The position numbers were made by a program, and so were the translations under genes. A DNA stretch of 64,000 bases, from assembly GCA_033002965.1 (NCBI GenBank), contig JAURVB010008967.1, positions 21,981 to 85,980 on the forward strand, in the 5' to 3' direction. Of this stretch, positions 25,306 through 42,060 are shown piece after piece (position 1 is the first letter of the stretch; every line of letters starts with the position of its first letter). Below the pieces are notes generated by a model. The model ran no database searches, was not told where the DNA came from, and worked only from the letters and a program-made list of their open reading frames with translations. The DNA comes from Piper betle. Its lineage: Eukaryota; Streptophyta; Magnoliopsida; Piperales; Piperaceae.

Positions 25306-28300
25306 ACGTGAGATCTCTTTTAGGGGTGAACAATCAGTCGGTTTGGTACCAAACCGAACCACCAAACAATCATTCAATGGTCTGATTTGAAGACCGAACA
25401 ATCAGTCGATTCGGTTTGCATTTTTGAAACAATAAAATGTAAGAAAATTTTTTCATTATAATTTACTAAAAGTTAATCATGATGTAAATATAAGGTGTAA
25501 ATCTCTTCACCGCAAAATTTCTCCCTTCTACTTGTGTTTTTTATAATAAATTAATAGAGATGAAATTTCTAAAGAATTCATTTGATTAGCGTGAAGTCTT
25601 ATTTGCAACTAATTGAAAATGCAATATTTTTTACATGATTTACTACATATAAATTTCATATATTTTCCAACGTTTTTCGTATTAACCAAGCGGAACCCAT
25701 AGATCACTCGGCCTGCAAGGATTGGTAGCGTACGGGTTATTTGTATCAAGAAGCTGTTGAGAGTGGGTACAAGATAGATATCTTCGCTCTACACTTAAAA
25801 TTGAAACTAGCCCTTGGATAGAGGCTATAGGGAGCCCACCAGTTAAATGGTCCGTGTTACAATTTCGATGATTTGAAAGTGCATCTCATATGCTAGCTTC
25901 ATGGGGGCGTGCATCACTTAGCAGTCGACAAGCTCTCGACTCGATCCGTCGTCATCTATAGTCACTGTGACTCCAAAACTGGCAGCATAATTTTCAAAAT
26001 TATAGATTAAAAACGCGAAAATTAAATTCGACTCCAAATATTATAAAATAGAGTCTATTTAGGGTCAAGTTTAAGGGGAGTTATTTATAACATTTTTTTA
26101 TATTCATCAAATAAAATTTTATATGAAACTAATAATACATTACTCTTTTTGACACTAGAAATTCATAACTATATAATATTAATTTAGAATATTATTTTAG
26201 CTGTAATAAAAAAATTACTATGATTTAATAAATTTTATTATTTAACTAGAAATATTAATCATAAAAGCTATCAATAGAGAGTATTCAATAGAATTTGACT
26301 TAGAAAGCCATAAAATGAAATTGTCTCGGAACCGCGTAAGCATGTCATTCACATACGAGCGTGCGGAATGAAGTCTAGGAAAATTTAATAAAAATTTCTA
26401 CGGTAAGGCTGAGCGCGTAAGCATGTCATTCACATACGGGTGTGCGCGCACCCATACACTCACTTGGCAGGTAGCATCCAGACATTGGCCTCGTGCTAGC
26501 ATCCGTCCCCATTTTGTTTTCTTTTCTTTCAACACAGCTGGGCACGGGGATGCGAAGAAGCTTTGCACACCACCTTCTACTTCCAGGCCCAATTCCAAAT
26601 GGTCAACCAGAAAACTACGTATATACGGCGTGCACTACGAAGATGGGAATGGTGGTGTGGAGTGTGGACAGCATGCCAATTTCAGGTGGTCCTATATTTG
26701 CAACAGTGCTAATACTGCCCATTGACGCAAGTCATCGCATCCAAACAGAGATAGTATCAAATCTTGGGCAGGATCTGCCTCTTTGAAACCAAACTCACAC
26801 GTCTTTGATTATCAAACTTCAAAAGTTGAATAGTATGCCTAGATTCCCGGTTCTTTAAACAACTAACCAAAATGACAAATATCGTTGGCCGCCCCCCGTT
26901 AACAGCATAAATAAATCACAAAAATTCAAAGCCAAAATAAATAAATAATACCCATCTCTAAATACAAAAGGAATTGTCTGGTTCACATGCTACATATTAC
27001 TTACACATATTTAGTCCGAAGAAGGGGAGCTCTATTCAACCATCAAATCTCTGAGGATCCATCGATACTCAAATTGCTCAAAACTTTTTGTCAGGGGAAG
27101 TTGGTATGAAAGAGACGAAAGGGAACAAGATCTTGGTTTGAAGATTCGTGAGATGCTGGCCGTCAAGGACGTTTCTGCATGGACCCTTAATCTTGATAGC
27201 TAAAAGCCAAATAGCCTTCTCCTTCACGCATATGTTAACCTCGTGAATGAATGAATACATATACTCACTCAATATCCTTGTGCATAAACATATTCAATAC
27301 ATTTATGATTCTTTTTATCCCAAGTAATCTAGCGTATGTCGGTATGAGTATAACCTATTTTAATAATTTTGTAATTTTAAACATTTCTTTTGGATTTTTC
27401 GACAAAAACATGTTAGTAGTCTGGGATAAGATCTGGCATATATATCAGTGTAGATATGCGTTTTTTATTACTTAGTCCTTCGGTTTGTACCTGGGACCAT
27501 ACATCATCTGGGGCAAAATCTCAAACCGATCAACAATTTTTGATTAATTTTTTAGAGTGATAATTAGGTCAGCTATATCGTCTTTGGTCATTAAAACACA
27601 CCAATCTTGTGCTCCTCATGTCTAAGATAGCCTCATTGTGTTCCGAGCTCAATTAAAAGGATTGAAATTCGGATTCGACTTGACATAATATATATTAAAT
27701 TCGAAGTCAACTCTTAGCCAACTAGGAGTTATTTATATTAAGTTTTTAAATAAATAATAAGAAAGTTATATATAATTATAATATTTTATTTTTTTGACAC
27801 TTAAAATTGATAAATATATAATTTATATTATTTAAAATATTAATTTAGCAAATCTGTATATATTATAAATATTTATATATAACTCTGAAGTCAATTACTA
27901 AATCAATTACTTTAAAGGCATCTATGGAGTTTGAGTCGGCAAGCCACGGAGTTGAGTCGATTCGAAAAATTTTTAAAGTAAAAAAAGTTTTAAAACTAAG
28001 GTTCAGAGCAATACAAATTATACGCCTGTCTAAGTCACTTTTAAAAAACATTCATGTCCATAATATTTCACATATAAGTCTAAGATATAAAGGATGTATA
28101 TGATAATAATTTGTGATTTTATTACGCCCTATATGGCAAAATGACAAAAACATGTGAGAGGTGTGGTGTGTATGGACGCTAAACCTACATTGACGCAAAT
28201 AAAAATCTTCCACATCATAGTTATTGAATTGAACACTCAATATCTTACGACTTCGATTTGTGTAGCAGTATTTCCAAAGGCTTGCCTAATTCGCGCATTT

Positions 28301-28900
28301 TTAAAATTTGCCTTTTCTCAGAGTTTAGAAGGTTCTATTTAGTTGAGAAGAAATAACTGTAAAATTTAGATCAATAAAAATTACGGAAATACTTTTTTGC
28401 ATATAAAAATTTTACTTGGAAGTAATCATGATTAATTAATTTAAATATAAATACACTGACATGTCCACTTCTTAATGGAATATATATATATATAGTCCGG
28501 TACACAAAGGCTCGTATATGTGCAGGGTTCGGGGATCAACAAAGGGTCTATTATAACCGTGTCACAGGTAACAACTCAAACCGAGATTTTCTATGGAATG
28601 ACTAGATTTAAATGTTGTTGATAGCTGCTAGTTGTTCCTAATACTAAGACATCTCTTAATTATATATATTATTTTTTTAGGAGGTTGACCACTTAATTGG
28701 CTGCAAAAGGGAATTCTGTATACACATTCCAATATTTCCCGGTCCCATTCATTCAAGCAATCTCTGGAATTTTGCGCATGGATAATCAGGGAGCTAGACC
28801 ATGTACTTGGCTAGAATCATGAAATGTGAAATTAAAGCATTACTACAGATTATGATAGAAAGGATTGTAGTACTACTTAGACCCCATAAGGGCTCCAAAG
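25306..28900. other. Intergenic stretch upstream of the cytokinin dehydrogenase gene
   Basis: No gene is supported. The part at 26390-26790 has a more balanced composition and overlapping frames of about 100 codons on the plus strand, but they look like neither each other nor any family I recognise, and there is no gene structure around them. The part at 25680-26000 resembles old repeat sequence. The rest is AT-rich. Confidence 0.55.
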
Positions 28901-28956
28901 ATATGATCATGTGATCATACCAAAGATTTTGTAATTAATTTCGTGAAGCCAGCTTC

Positions 28957-28963
28957 TATAAAG
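28957..28963 (+). promoter_or_regulatory. TATA box of the cytokinin dehydrogenase gene
   Basis: TATAAAG lies 192 bp before the start codon. It is followed by a pyrimidine-rich leader (CCACCTCTTCTCTCCC and similar at about 28989-29030), common in plant 5' untranslated regions. The promoter role is inferred from position and motif. Confidence 0.6.
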
Positions 28964-29148
28964 AGCCCACTTAACAAGATGCATGCATTCCACCTCTTCT
29001 CTCCCTTTTCCCTTTCTCCTTCAGATACATCCTTCCTTCTCCACCATTTCTACCTTTACATATTTGATCTTTGCACTATTTTCCATATCCCTAGAGTTGT
29101 TTTCTCTATAATCAAGCAGGCACAATTAAAGATTTAGCTTGCACCAAC

Positions 29149-32139
<2,991 letters not shown>

Positions 32140-32686
32140 GTTTATATATAGCATCACATGCATGTAATTAGTGTAGTAATTTCCATATTCTACGTGTCTA
32201 AGTAAAGTTTAATTGAAATACAAGAATGTGTGTAAATAAATCCAGAATGCTTTATTTATTCCAAAGTTTACTGATGATCGCAAGAGCCATGGACGTAGGA
32301 TTGAAGTGTTGAAAAACTTAATTAACTTCGTAGGTTTATTCCATAACGAAACAACAAAATCTTCAAATCAAATCACCAAAAGAAATAAAACTAAAGCGAA
32401 AACTGTACCTGAATCCATTAGCACGAACTTGATCTTTTACAGTTTAATCTTCTAAATCTCAACCCTGGTTTTACTAAGAAAAATCTCACCTTTTGAATGA
32501 TGGGAAACCAGGAAGAAAATGTTAGGTTAATTTTGGGGACTATAACCGCTTATATCTTTTTAATTTTTCATATATTTAATTTAGCCCATCATAAATTAGA
32601 AATTAGAAAAATGAGTACACATATATTCTCGTACTTATATTAAATGCACATAGCCATCTTATTAGATCAATTCAATTTGACCTAAT

Positions 32687-32720
<34 letters not shown>

Positions 32721-33449
32721 TATGTCCAAAATTTAATAATTTTCTACTTGAACTATATGTATGTATATGTAATTGTAAATTACAGTATAACTTCGCAAGC
32801 TTAAAATTTTTGCTATAATGATCAAGAGTATTCTCAAAATAATATCGTCCATTAATTATGTCAACGTATGATCAAGGCTATCTTCATTATATGACATCCA
32901 TGGTCACATATGCTTAAAAACTAAATGGCCTATGTTAGTATGGATTTGTAGCAAAATCATTACATGCAATTTAATCCAAACATGTTTATTTTCAACGGGT
33001 CCAATTTTATGATATCACACTAAAACTAATTAGAGTGACACATAAAATAAATACTGTGGTTTATATAAATACAAGCTTCCAGTAAACAAACATATTATCA
33101 AATGATATAATGCTTATACGAGCAATATGCTCATGAAAGGCCTAGGATGGTGATCCCCATTAATACTACTTGTCTTACATTCTATATTAGATGAGTACTG
33201 ATTAATATAAATGTATTTTTCTAGATTCTTTAAAGTGGCCAGTTATCTGTGAAGCCTATTGACCCATGTTCACATGATATCATAACCAACCCACCTAGGG
33301 GTTCCTTGTGTGCCACGTCTTATTAACGCCCACATGTTTATTAGTTGGGGTGTTAAAATTTGCATGGCCCATCTATAGGGTTCATGTGCTAAGTGCAAGC
33401 TGTATTTAATATGTGGGATTAGTTTTGATACCATGTGAAAATGGGATCA
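32140..33449. other. Region downstream of CKX, no gene
   Basis: The 3' untranslated region probably ends within about 120 bp: GTAAATAAATCC at about 32232 offers an AATAAA-type signal. The rest is AT-rich with a TA tract at 32690-32716. No open frame or repeat family is recognised. Confidence 0.6.
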
Positions 33450-36260
33450 TGGGTTTCACTCTAAAATGACTAACCACTTTAGAATATATAGGAACTCACA
33501 TTTATATTAGTCACTACTCATCTCATATGAAGATGTAAAACAATTAGTAAACAGATCCACAACCATAAAATTTATTCCAATATGCTTTATAAAAACTTAT
33601 TACTCTAAACTCTTTATTTAACAACTAGGAACTTGATCTCTACATGTTTCGAATTATACAAGCTCATATTGTTGCTAAAATATAAGACTGTAGATTTATT
33701 ATCACAAAGTAACTTAAGTAGTCTTTCAATGTTATTGACAATACGTAATCATGTGAGTAAATTCTGCAACCATATTCTATGATTATATGCCACCTAACAA
33801 TTTATGAACTCAGCTGTCATGTGGAAGAAGCTAATGAGTGTATGTTTAGCACTTCTCTAAGAAATTGTTCCTCCTGCTAGCAAGTAGACATATCCAAAAA
33901 TGGATCGACGACAGTCTTAACAACAAGGAAAATTGGAACCAAAATACCCAATGATCTTAAATTGATTTGACTTCTAATATGAGAGTATGTAATATTTCGT
34001 TCTCTATATTGCATAACTCTTTTGTCCACTTTCCAATGATGAAATCCTTCCTAACAATGTACCCAACATTTTGGTGCATACATAATTGAGTATAGATAAG
34101 ACTTCCCACTGTTGAACTATATAAACTCTTTTGTATTTTCTTTATTTATATATCATTTTGGGGGCATTGATTAAGATTGAATTTGTCTCATTTAGTACAA
34201 GGGTATCTCTTGATTGCATGTCAAGTCTTTTAAGTACCTTGTCATATAGGTCTTTTTTCAAAATCCAAACATACCTAAAGAGCGATCTCAATGTATTTGA
34301 ATTCCTAGTACAAAAGGTATGTTTCCAAGATCTTTCATTTCAAATTACTTTAATAGAAATCTCTTAGTTTCGTGTAAAATCCTTGTGTCATTATTAGCAA
34401 GCAATATATGACCAACATATAAAATTAAGAAAATATACCTACTTCAAATGAACTTTTGGTATACACAATCATCAACCATATTTATCTCAAAACTGAACGG
34501 GAAAACAACTTGATGAAATTTGTGATACAATGTTCAGAAATCTTTCTTAAATCTATAGATGAATTTCTTAATTTGCAAACTATCTTCTTCGAATCTCTCG
34601 TTACAAATTTTCCTGATTGCACCATATAAATCATTTCATCATTGTCACCATTTAGATACGTTGTCTTTACATCTATTTGATGTAGCTCAAGATCAAAATG
34701 TGTCACTAATATCAAAATTATTCTAAATAAGTTTTTTGATGAAAATAAAGAGAAAATCTCATTATAATCGATATTTTGTAATTGAATAAAGCATTTTATA
34801 ATAAGACGAGTTTTGTATCTTTTCGCATTTACTTTCAAATTAATATTGGTTTTTAATATCCATTGCAACTGACATGTTTCGTACTTTCAGGAAATGGGAC
34901 AAGGTCCTACAACGTTATTGTCTTTTATAGACTTCATCTCTTTATTTGTGATATTAATCCATTTTTGAGAATTATAATACTTCATGGCTTGATGAAGTTG
35001 ATTAGACCATCTTCCACCAATTCAATATTATCTTCGTATTCTTAGAGAAAGATGATACATCATCTTAAATCGTACTTCTCCCTTCTCATGTGTATCTTTG
35101 TGATGATATTTGTTTTTGAAGTTCTTGAGTTTGTTCTTCAGGTATAATCTATTGAGCTTAAGGGAGATTTTTAACATTATCTTGTAATTCTATTATTATT
35201 TTTGAGTATGGGAATATATGTGTAGATTCCCATTTTTCTAATTTCTAATTTGTGATGACCTCATTTAGAAATATAAAAAGATAAAAGGATAAAAGCAATT
35301 GTGATCCCCAAAATTCACCTGATGTTTTCTTTTGGTTTTCCATCGTTTAGAAAGGTTAAATTTTTCTCATCAAAACTAAGGTGGAAATTTGGAAGATTAA
35401 ACCATAATACTTTAAGGATCAAGTTTTTTCTAATGGCTTTAGGTGCGGCATATGTTTTAGTTTTATTTCTTTGGTGATTTGGTATAAAGATTTTGTTGCT
35501 TGGTTATAGAATAGACCTATAAAGTTAGTTAAGTTTTTCAACAACTAGTATGAGAGCAACTTCATATTAAATCATTAAGAAATTGTTTTATTGGTGATTT
35601 CTTTTGACATAAATTTTAATAATTAGTAATGATATTAAAACCAAGTGAGTGTTTTCTAAATGTTCTTGCTTTAACCTTTCCTCTTATTGTACACAATAAA
35701 AAATGAGCTCATTAAGAGTTCATTTGTCTCTTCCGTGGTTATAATTAACCTATTATAGCGACAGATAAATTGCAACATGCATGAATAATTCTTTTGACAA
35801 CTTTAACTTCACTGCCTTTAGCTTTAAAATAAGATTTGACATCTTTAAGACGTGCTACCTTATGTTGGTTTTCAATTAAACTTCATTGAAATCAAGTTCA
35901 ACAAAAGCATACTTATTTCATCCTTATTATTTTTTTATAAAATGCTTTTCAATTTCCTTGAAAAACTCCTTGGTAGTAGAAACCTTCTGAGACACATCAA
36001 CCCTAAAATTTTTGGAATTCCATGTTTCACAATCATAAGACACGCGATTTGAATGTTCTCACTTCTCAATGTCTCATTTTTCCTCATTAGAATTTTTGTC
36101 TACAAGAAGAGTGAGTTGTTCAATCTTAATGTAATGTATAAATCCATGCAGCCAAGAATGATTATTAAGTTCTTTTTCATTTTTAAAGTTATTCTTAAGC
36201 GTGAGAATAGAATTGATGTTGGCAGAAATTACACAAGTAGATTAACTACCTGTAAATAAA
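33450..36260 (-). mobile_element. Decayed Ty1-copia retrotransposon (gag to RNase H)
   Basis: Read on the minus strand, three regions of a copia polyprotein appear in the expected order. Near 35860-36010 lies a gag-like stretch (ending about TKEFFKEIEKHF). At 34482-34868 lies the reverse transcriptase N-terminal part with KRYKTRLIIKCF, IDYNEIFS, LELHQIDVKTTYLNGD and IYMVQSGKF. Near 33640-33920 lies RNase H with LAGGTIS, AKHTLIS, a CDNKSTVLYFSNN block and SKHVEIKFLVVK. Many frameshifts and stops separate them and no LTR was found on either side. The element is dead. The YLNGD motif identifies the copia rather than the gypsy superfamily. Confidence 0.85.
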
Positions 36261-36485
36261 AAAAATTATATGAACAAAAAATTAAAAATTCAAATAATGA
36301 TAAGTTTCATCACAAAATTCGTAACACAACATTAACTTTTAGTTTTTTAATAGAAATGTTAATTTGTAAGCAATACTGTTGGTGTAGTATTTAAATATTA
36401 GCAATAAATCCTATCAAACAATAAATTTATCTTTGGACCGATTATTATTCACCTAAAAAACCTTACAATTATCATATATTTATTA

Positions 36486-36534
<49 letters not shown>

Positions 36535-36990
36535 GGATTTCTGCCCTCGCAAATCAGTCTTTGGATTGGGTTGAATGAGTGGGTTCGATGGGACCAAAGG
36601 CACCCTTGTCGCTCAAAAAAATCGTGTGAAATAGAAAATAAATAAAATGCCACGAGCGAGGAAAAACACAGGAAATTTTTATATGATTCCTTAGGGTTCA
36701 ACTCGAATCCCTAAGTCAGTCCATTGTGAAATTGGTACTCACAATCCATTATTTCTTCTTTGATTTTACATTTTACACAAATAATAAAATTTGCCACCTT
36801 TTGAATTGATCCGACTCCAATACCCTGGCTAATCTCTTTCTTGTCTTCAAGTCTTCAGAATAACCTCACCACTGTGTCTGGAACGTCCAAAAATGGTGGG
36901 GTAGTAAGTTTTATCTCAATCCAAAGTCAAGAAGGCCTTCAAATTATTTTCTAGAATGATAATTAACTGAACTGGACCACTTCGGTTTGG
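36261..36990. other. Spacer with (TA)n tract, no gene
   Basis: A TA microsatellite lies at 36487-36531. The flanks show no open frame with a recognisable product. Confidence 0.5.
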
Positions 36991-38101
36991 TTCAGGGAAG
37001 AATAAATGCTGGAAACAAGACGGGTGGAGTGCCCAGGCTTCTGGAGATTTCTGGGTGTGCCTGGATGTAGGTAGCGTGCACTACGCCAGTTTCAATCATG
37101 GTCGGGGTGGGTTGCATACGTGGTCCTGGTCACTCTGGTTTCAATCAGATCATAGGGCAGTGGGATGTGGTCGCAGAGCTAGATAGGCTTGTAGATATGA
37201 TCAACGGTAAACAGATCTGATGGACCCGGCTGTGAAGGTGGTGCAACACCGACTTCGAGGGGCAAGGGGGACCGCCCAGAGTGGTGGTTCTCGTGTCTCT
37301 TAAGCTTTTGGTTGTGATCATATGGTTGGAGGTGCGTCTGGCCGGTAGCAACAACACTGGGAATCTCCTACGAAACTGATTTTTGTCTGGGTTCTATTGC
37401 TGATCTTCTATGGCTTTGGGTCTTATCGGTGGCGAGATTTGATTTTGGTTTGTAGCCAGAGACAAGGGTGATTGATTAGAGGCTGCGGCTTGGCCTTTAG
37501 CAACGGTAATTGGTCAGACGCGGTCCGAGAAGTTGGCCTTGTGCTACTCTCACACTCCTCCGACAGACCGCTTTTGGGTGACTTTTCTAGGGACAATGGC
37601 TACCTTTCTGGTGGATCTTGGTCGGGCTTTGTTCTTGGTGTTGAAGGGAGACAGGTAGAACTGTCAGTGTGGCCGAAGACGACCTAGGCTAGCCAGACAA
37701 AGGGCCCAAAGTTAGTCTCTTTTCTACACTTTTTTGCTTCATTTCTCCCGTGGGAGTTTTCTGGGTTGTTTTCGTATAACGGTGGGTGTAACACCCCGTT
37801 TGGTTCACCCATGAACCAACCTGTAAATGCTATTGGTAACCGAACCGTTCGCTAATCTACTTGATTCGGTTAAGCCGACCCGGACCTAAACTCAACGTCT
37901 CAAGATGGTAATGTAAGCATTCAATGAATAGATAAGATACTTAGGTTCTAACGTTGTTATAGATACATGCTATGCTATTCAATCATGAATAAAATAAACC
38001 AAAAAAATAAAAATTTTAAATAAAATAATTATTTTTAAAATAAAACAGACAAAATCTCCCCTAAAAGTGCAATAGGGACCACCCTATAAACAACAAGCGG
38101 A

Positions 38102-38150
<49 letters not shown>

Positions 38151-41100
38151 TAAAAATAGAAAATACAACAAAACTTAACATTTCTCTCAACATTTCAATT
38201 CTATCCATTTCTGATCTTCTGAGCTGAGTCTAGATGACATTGTTCAACTTATTCATTTTTTTCATAGTTTTCATTCACATGCAAAACATTTTATTAATTC
38301 ACAGAAATCACATTCAAGTTGCATCATTCAAAGCGATTCAACATTCAGCCACATCAATTACATTTGGTAGGTACATATGTGCGCAATTGCCTTACAACTC
38401 CTCCGTAGTCCCGACATTACTTAGTCCTCAAGGTTTTCACTTACATAGATAATAGAAAAGCGTCAACAATGAGCATTATTGGTCAAAAAATAACTAATAA
38501 CAAACTGGCATAGGAGAGCTGACACTCCTGTTAAATGGAAACATTCTTATTCTTTCTCATATAATATCTCATAAGGGCACTAATTAGGAACCGTCAACCT
38601 CGCGTGGCAATGTCCAATATCTATCTCATCTCATTTTTTGGCAACTTTAAAATTATCCCTTGCGTGGGAAAATCAATTTCTCTTCTTTTAGCCCTCTAAT
38701 TCCTCTGTATCACTCTTGGCCATAAGTACAGAGGCTGAGTACTCTCAAGCATACGCCTTCAGTACCCTTTGAAACCACAAGTTTAGACCATGCGCTACAT
38801 AACAGCACCCGTAAACCTCTACACTTCTCTAGGTTTGAGGAACTCAAAGGTGGAGTTATCAGGATCCTTTGAGAATGGAATGAACGGTCACCAAATCTAG
38901 AGCCCGCTTTAACTAACATGTGCCCGCTCATGTAGCATGGTTGTCGGTTTCCCTTGATCTCACATCTCACTGAAAGCTTGAAAAAACTACATGTAGATAG
39001 GCCTGGGTAGGGATTGTAATATAATAGGCCCAAAGGCATCATGATTTGGATCTGAGTTTTCAAAAACTCGATGGATCTCATGCTCAAAGGTTATTAATCC
39101 TGAAATTTCATTCGACTAAGTGCCCATGTAGAGTGAGATACAATAAATCTACCACTCAATACGTCCACTTACATATTAAAACAAAACACGACAGAGTGTA
39201 GAAGTGATTCCTAAATGGACTTGGTATAAGCTCCAATCAGGTCTATGCGCCTAGGTGGCGAGCTTCTACTTCATACTTACACATCAAAGCTAAAAGCTAA
39301 CGCCCACTCATGATGCATTCACACATCCTATAGCACACACACATCAAGGTACACCTCATATCAAATCACACGTTAATCCCTATCATATGTTCAAGGCTAT
39401 GTTGCATTTAATTAATATTACCTACTTAATCTACTTAAATAGTTCCTTAGCATTTATTTGTATACCATTCAATTACGCAATTCATCTTTATTCACAACAA
39501 AAATATATATTGCGTCAATCATTCAATCCTAGCATGTTGTGCTAATAATTATCACTTTTAAGCAATCAGGTCGGAGTTAATTATACCTTGCGTCGTCAAC
39601 AATTGGCCACAGCTAGGGTTTATCACACAGTTTGAGACTCGAATTTGGCACCTAACGGCATCCAAAGTTCGATTGGGTTCGTCTGGATGAATTCAGTGGT
39701 AGATTCAAGAAATTTCAGTGAATCCAATTTTTGGCGATTTTCTGGCTCTTTCAACGCCTTTCTAGTGGTTTTCTGACAACTTTTCGATGAGGCAATTCAA
39801 GCCATTGGTCAGCACCGACTCGGCGAGTTTGACCCATTGGTAATGGTGGTGAGGGCAGTAGATGCGATGATGATCACCAGCGGCGGCGTTGAGTTGGCTG
39901 GGGGTTGGTCAATCATCCGATTGGCCCATTGCTAGCCTCGACAGCAGCCCTCGATATGGGGGAATGGTCGGGGGACGAAGGGGAAGGTTGTCAGTGGCAC
40001 AGCGGCGGTGGAGCGGCGTGGCCGGCGGCGAATTGATGACGGGATGCGCAGCACTAGGGTAAGGTGTTGAGGTGTCATGGAGGTTGAACAATGGCCGGTG
40101 AGTAGGGGAAAAGCTTGGCGACGACTTAGCCGTGGTCGGCGGTGGTCTGGCGGCAGGAAGGGGCATCGACAGTGAGGACGGGGGTGGGTGATCGGGCGGT
40201 GTCGGGGTTTAGGGAGGAAGGGTCAAGATGAAGGTGGGGTGGCAATGTAGAAAATAAAAGTTGACTTGACTCCTACTCGAGTAAAAAATGATAACTAACT
40301 AGTAATAAATTCTAAAAAAATCCAAAAATAAGAAAAAACCACATAAAATATAATGCACACTACTACATCAAAATGACATATTCTATAAGTAACAACCGAC
40401 CCAAACTACTCTATACTCTTCCTAATGCATTATTCAGCTTAAAAATAATTTTAGGATCAAATAAAATAATAAAAAAATAACTCCATATTGTCATATACTC
40501 TGATAACTTATTACTTACCACTTTCTTTACGTTATCATCATATACTCAGGTACACTTGACCCTCAGCACTCATAACGTATGGCTGGCCTCGACTAAGCAC
40601 GCGAGTCATGAAACTGACTCAGCTCAATCCGACGGTTGAACCGACTGGTTCACTAATATAAAACTCTGACTCAAGTCACGAGTTTTATATCTAACTTCTT
40701 CGACGGTGTGGCAAGGCACCTGTTGACAGAGAGATGTTCATGCTACAATCTTGGCATCCGGACTTGGTTTGTAATGGTGCTAGTTGGTCGACGGTAGGCC
40801 CTAAAGTTGGCCTCTTTTACTTGTTTGCTGCTCCTATTGGGTGCTTCAAGGCTAGATTCCGACGACTTCGACCTTCTTTGGAGGTGGACCTCGACTGGGT
40901 TGTGTCAGCAGTGTTGAGGGGAGTCTAATGGAAGCAGTGGTGTGGTCGGTGGCTGCCTGGGTTGGTAAGACAGAGAGACTAAACTTCAATAGAAATAACC
41001 TGCAAAACAGTTAAGGAATAACCCTTCATGACTGCAAGGCTCTCCTACAGTGGTAGTCAACCAGATGATGTCAAGGGTACTTCAAGCTATTCTATGGTGA

Positions 41101-41300
41101 TCTTTGGGGTCGTCGGAGGTGAGTCTCAGACGAGGAGCTCCTCCCCTTCCTTCTTTCTTTCGTGCTTCTTTCTTCTACACTTTTTCTCTCTTTTTTTAAC
41201 GTATGAGCCCCTCCCCCCCCCTTCACTTTTTTTCTTTGTCATTTATAGAAGACTAAGGGGGTTTCACAATTCCACAACTTGAGGCTTCAAATCATACCTT
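36990..41300 (+). mobile_element. Unclassified dispersed repeat, copy 1, split by solo LTR E
   Basis: The parts 36990-37786 and 40690-41300 are two halves of one repeat related to 52000-53930 (minus strand). Translated matches between copies include LLSHxxxRPLLGDF, LGVEG and VEL/VEVS(V/I)W before the break, and a LQSW...DLVC...GPKV block after it, in the same order. Frames are broken, so this is a relic. I do not recognise the family. Apparent long reading frames in both copies suggest a once-coding element or a captured gene piece. Confidence 0.55.
37787..40689 (-). mobile_element. Solo LTR E (TGTAACACCCC...TTTTATA)
   Basis: It starts TGTAACACCCCGTTTGG and ends ACGAGTTTTATA, 2903 bp, collinear with LTRs C and G. 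It includes the GGATCC(T)TT...GAATGGAA block (about 38859), the GC-rich block (39600-40230) and the TTGACTTGACTCC...ACTCGAGT motif (about 40261). It interrupts an unclassified repeat. The flanking pentamers GTGGG and TCTAA do not match, so no target duplication was identified. A TG/TA microsatellite lies at 38102-38142. Confidence 0.8.
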
Positions 41301-41420
41301 CCCCTCATCCTCAAATTTTTTCCCGTTGAATAGGAACGGTGTTGACGACGTCTTTTGATAAAGAATGGCTTAGACGGTTTGGACATGGGCCAAGGGGTGT
41401 GATCACATGGTTTGAACGAA

Positions 41421-41453
<33 letters not shown>

Positions 41454-42060
41454 TTCGGTCAAATATTAACTTCATAGGTCAACCAATATAATGTTTGAAA
41501 ATAAATCAATTTACACAAGAGATGCTATCTTGGTAGCATGTTATTTCAATTAATTTATTTTAAAGCATTATACAAACATAAAAATATAATTCCAAAATTT
41601 GAATCATAAACAATTCCTAAATATTAATAGACCAACGGTATTTACATATATATTCCCGTACTCATTAAATGCTCATAATCCAATAACTTTAATCTTATTA
41701 GATCGGTTTAATTTAGGTCAATCCATAATAATAGTAGTTAGAACAATTTTATATATATATACACACACACAATCTAACATGAAAACTTAAATAGCTGAAA
41801 ATGGAGACTCTCCCCGGCCATACATGTCTACTTCATGAATGAGCATGAACTATTATACCCGCACTATGAAATGTAGCAAATATAAGGTACGACGATAGCC
41901 GTCAAGTGTGCAACGTAACCAAGAGTATGATATGGTGATAGTCGTCGTGTGCATGAACAATGTGCCAGAACTTGTGCTCATGAATGACAGTTAAACTTCA
42001 TCTACAAGCTCTTTTCTCCTGTTATGTTATCTCTGAAGATGATAATTGCTAGCTGACAGC
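41300..42060. other. Spacer with (TA)n tract, no gene
   Basis: AT-rich sequence with a TA tract at 41425-41453 and a short CA tract near 41761. No gene or repeat boundary is recognised. Confidence 0.5.

Noticed and set aside
26423..26786. Two overlapping plus-strand frames of about 100 codons
   Set aside because: No domain, no splice or promoter support and a competing minus-strand frame. Coding status is not supported.
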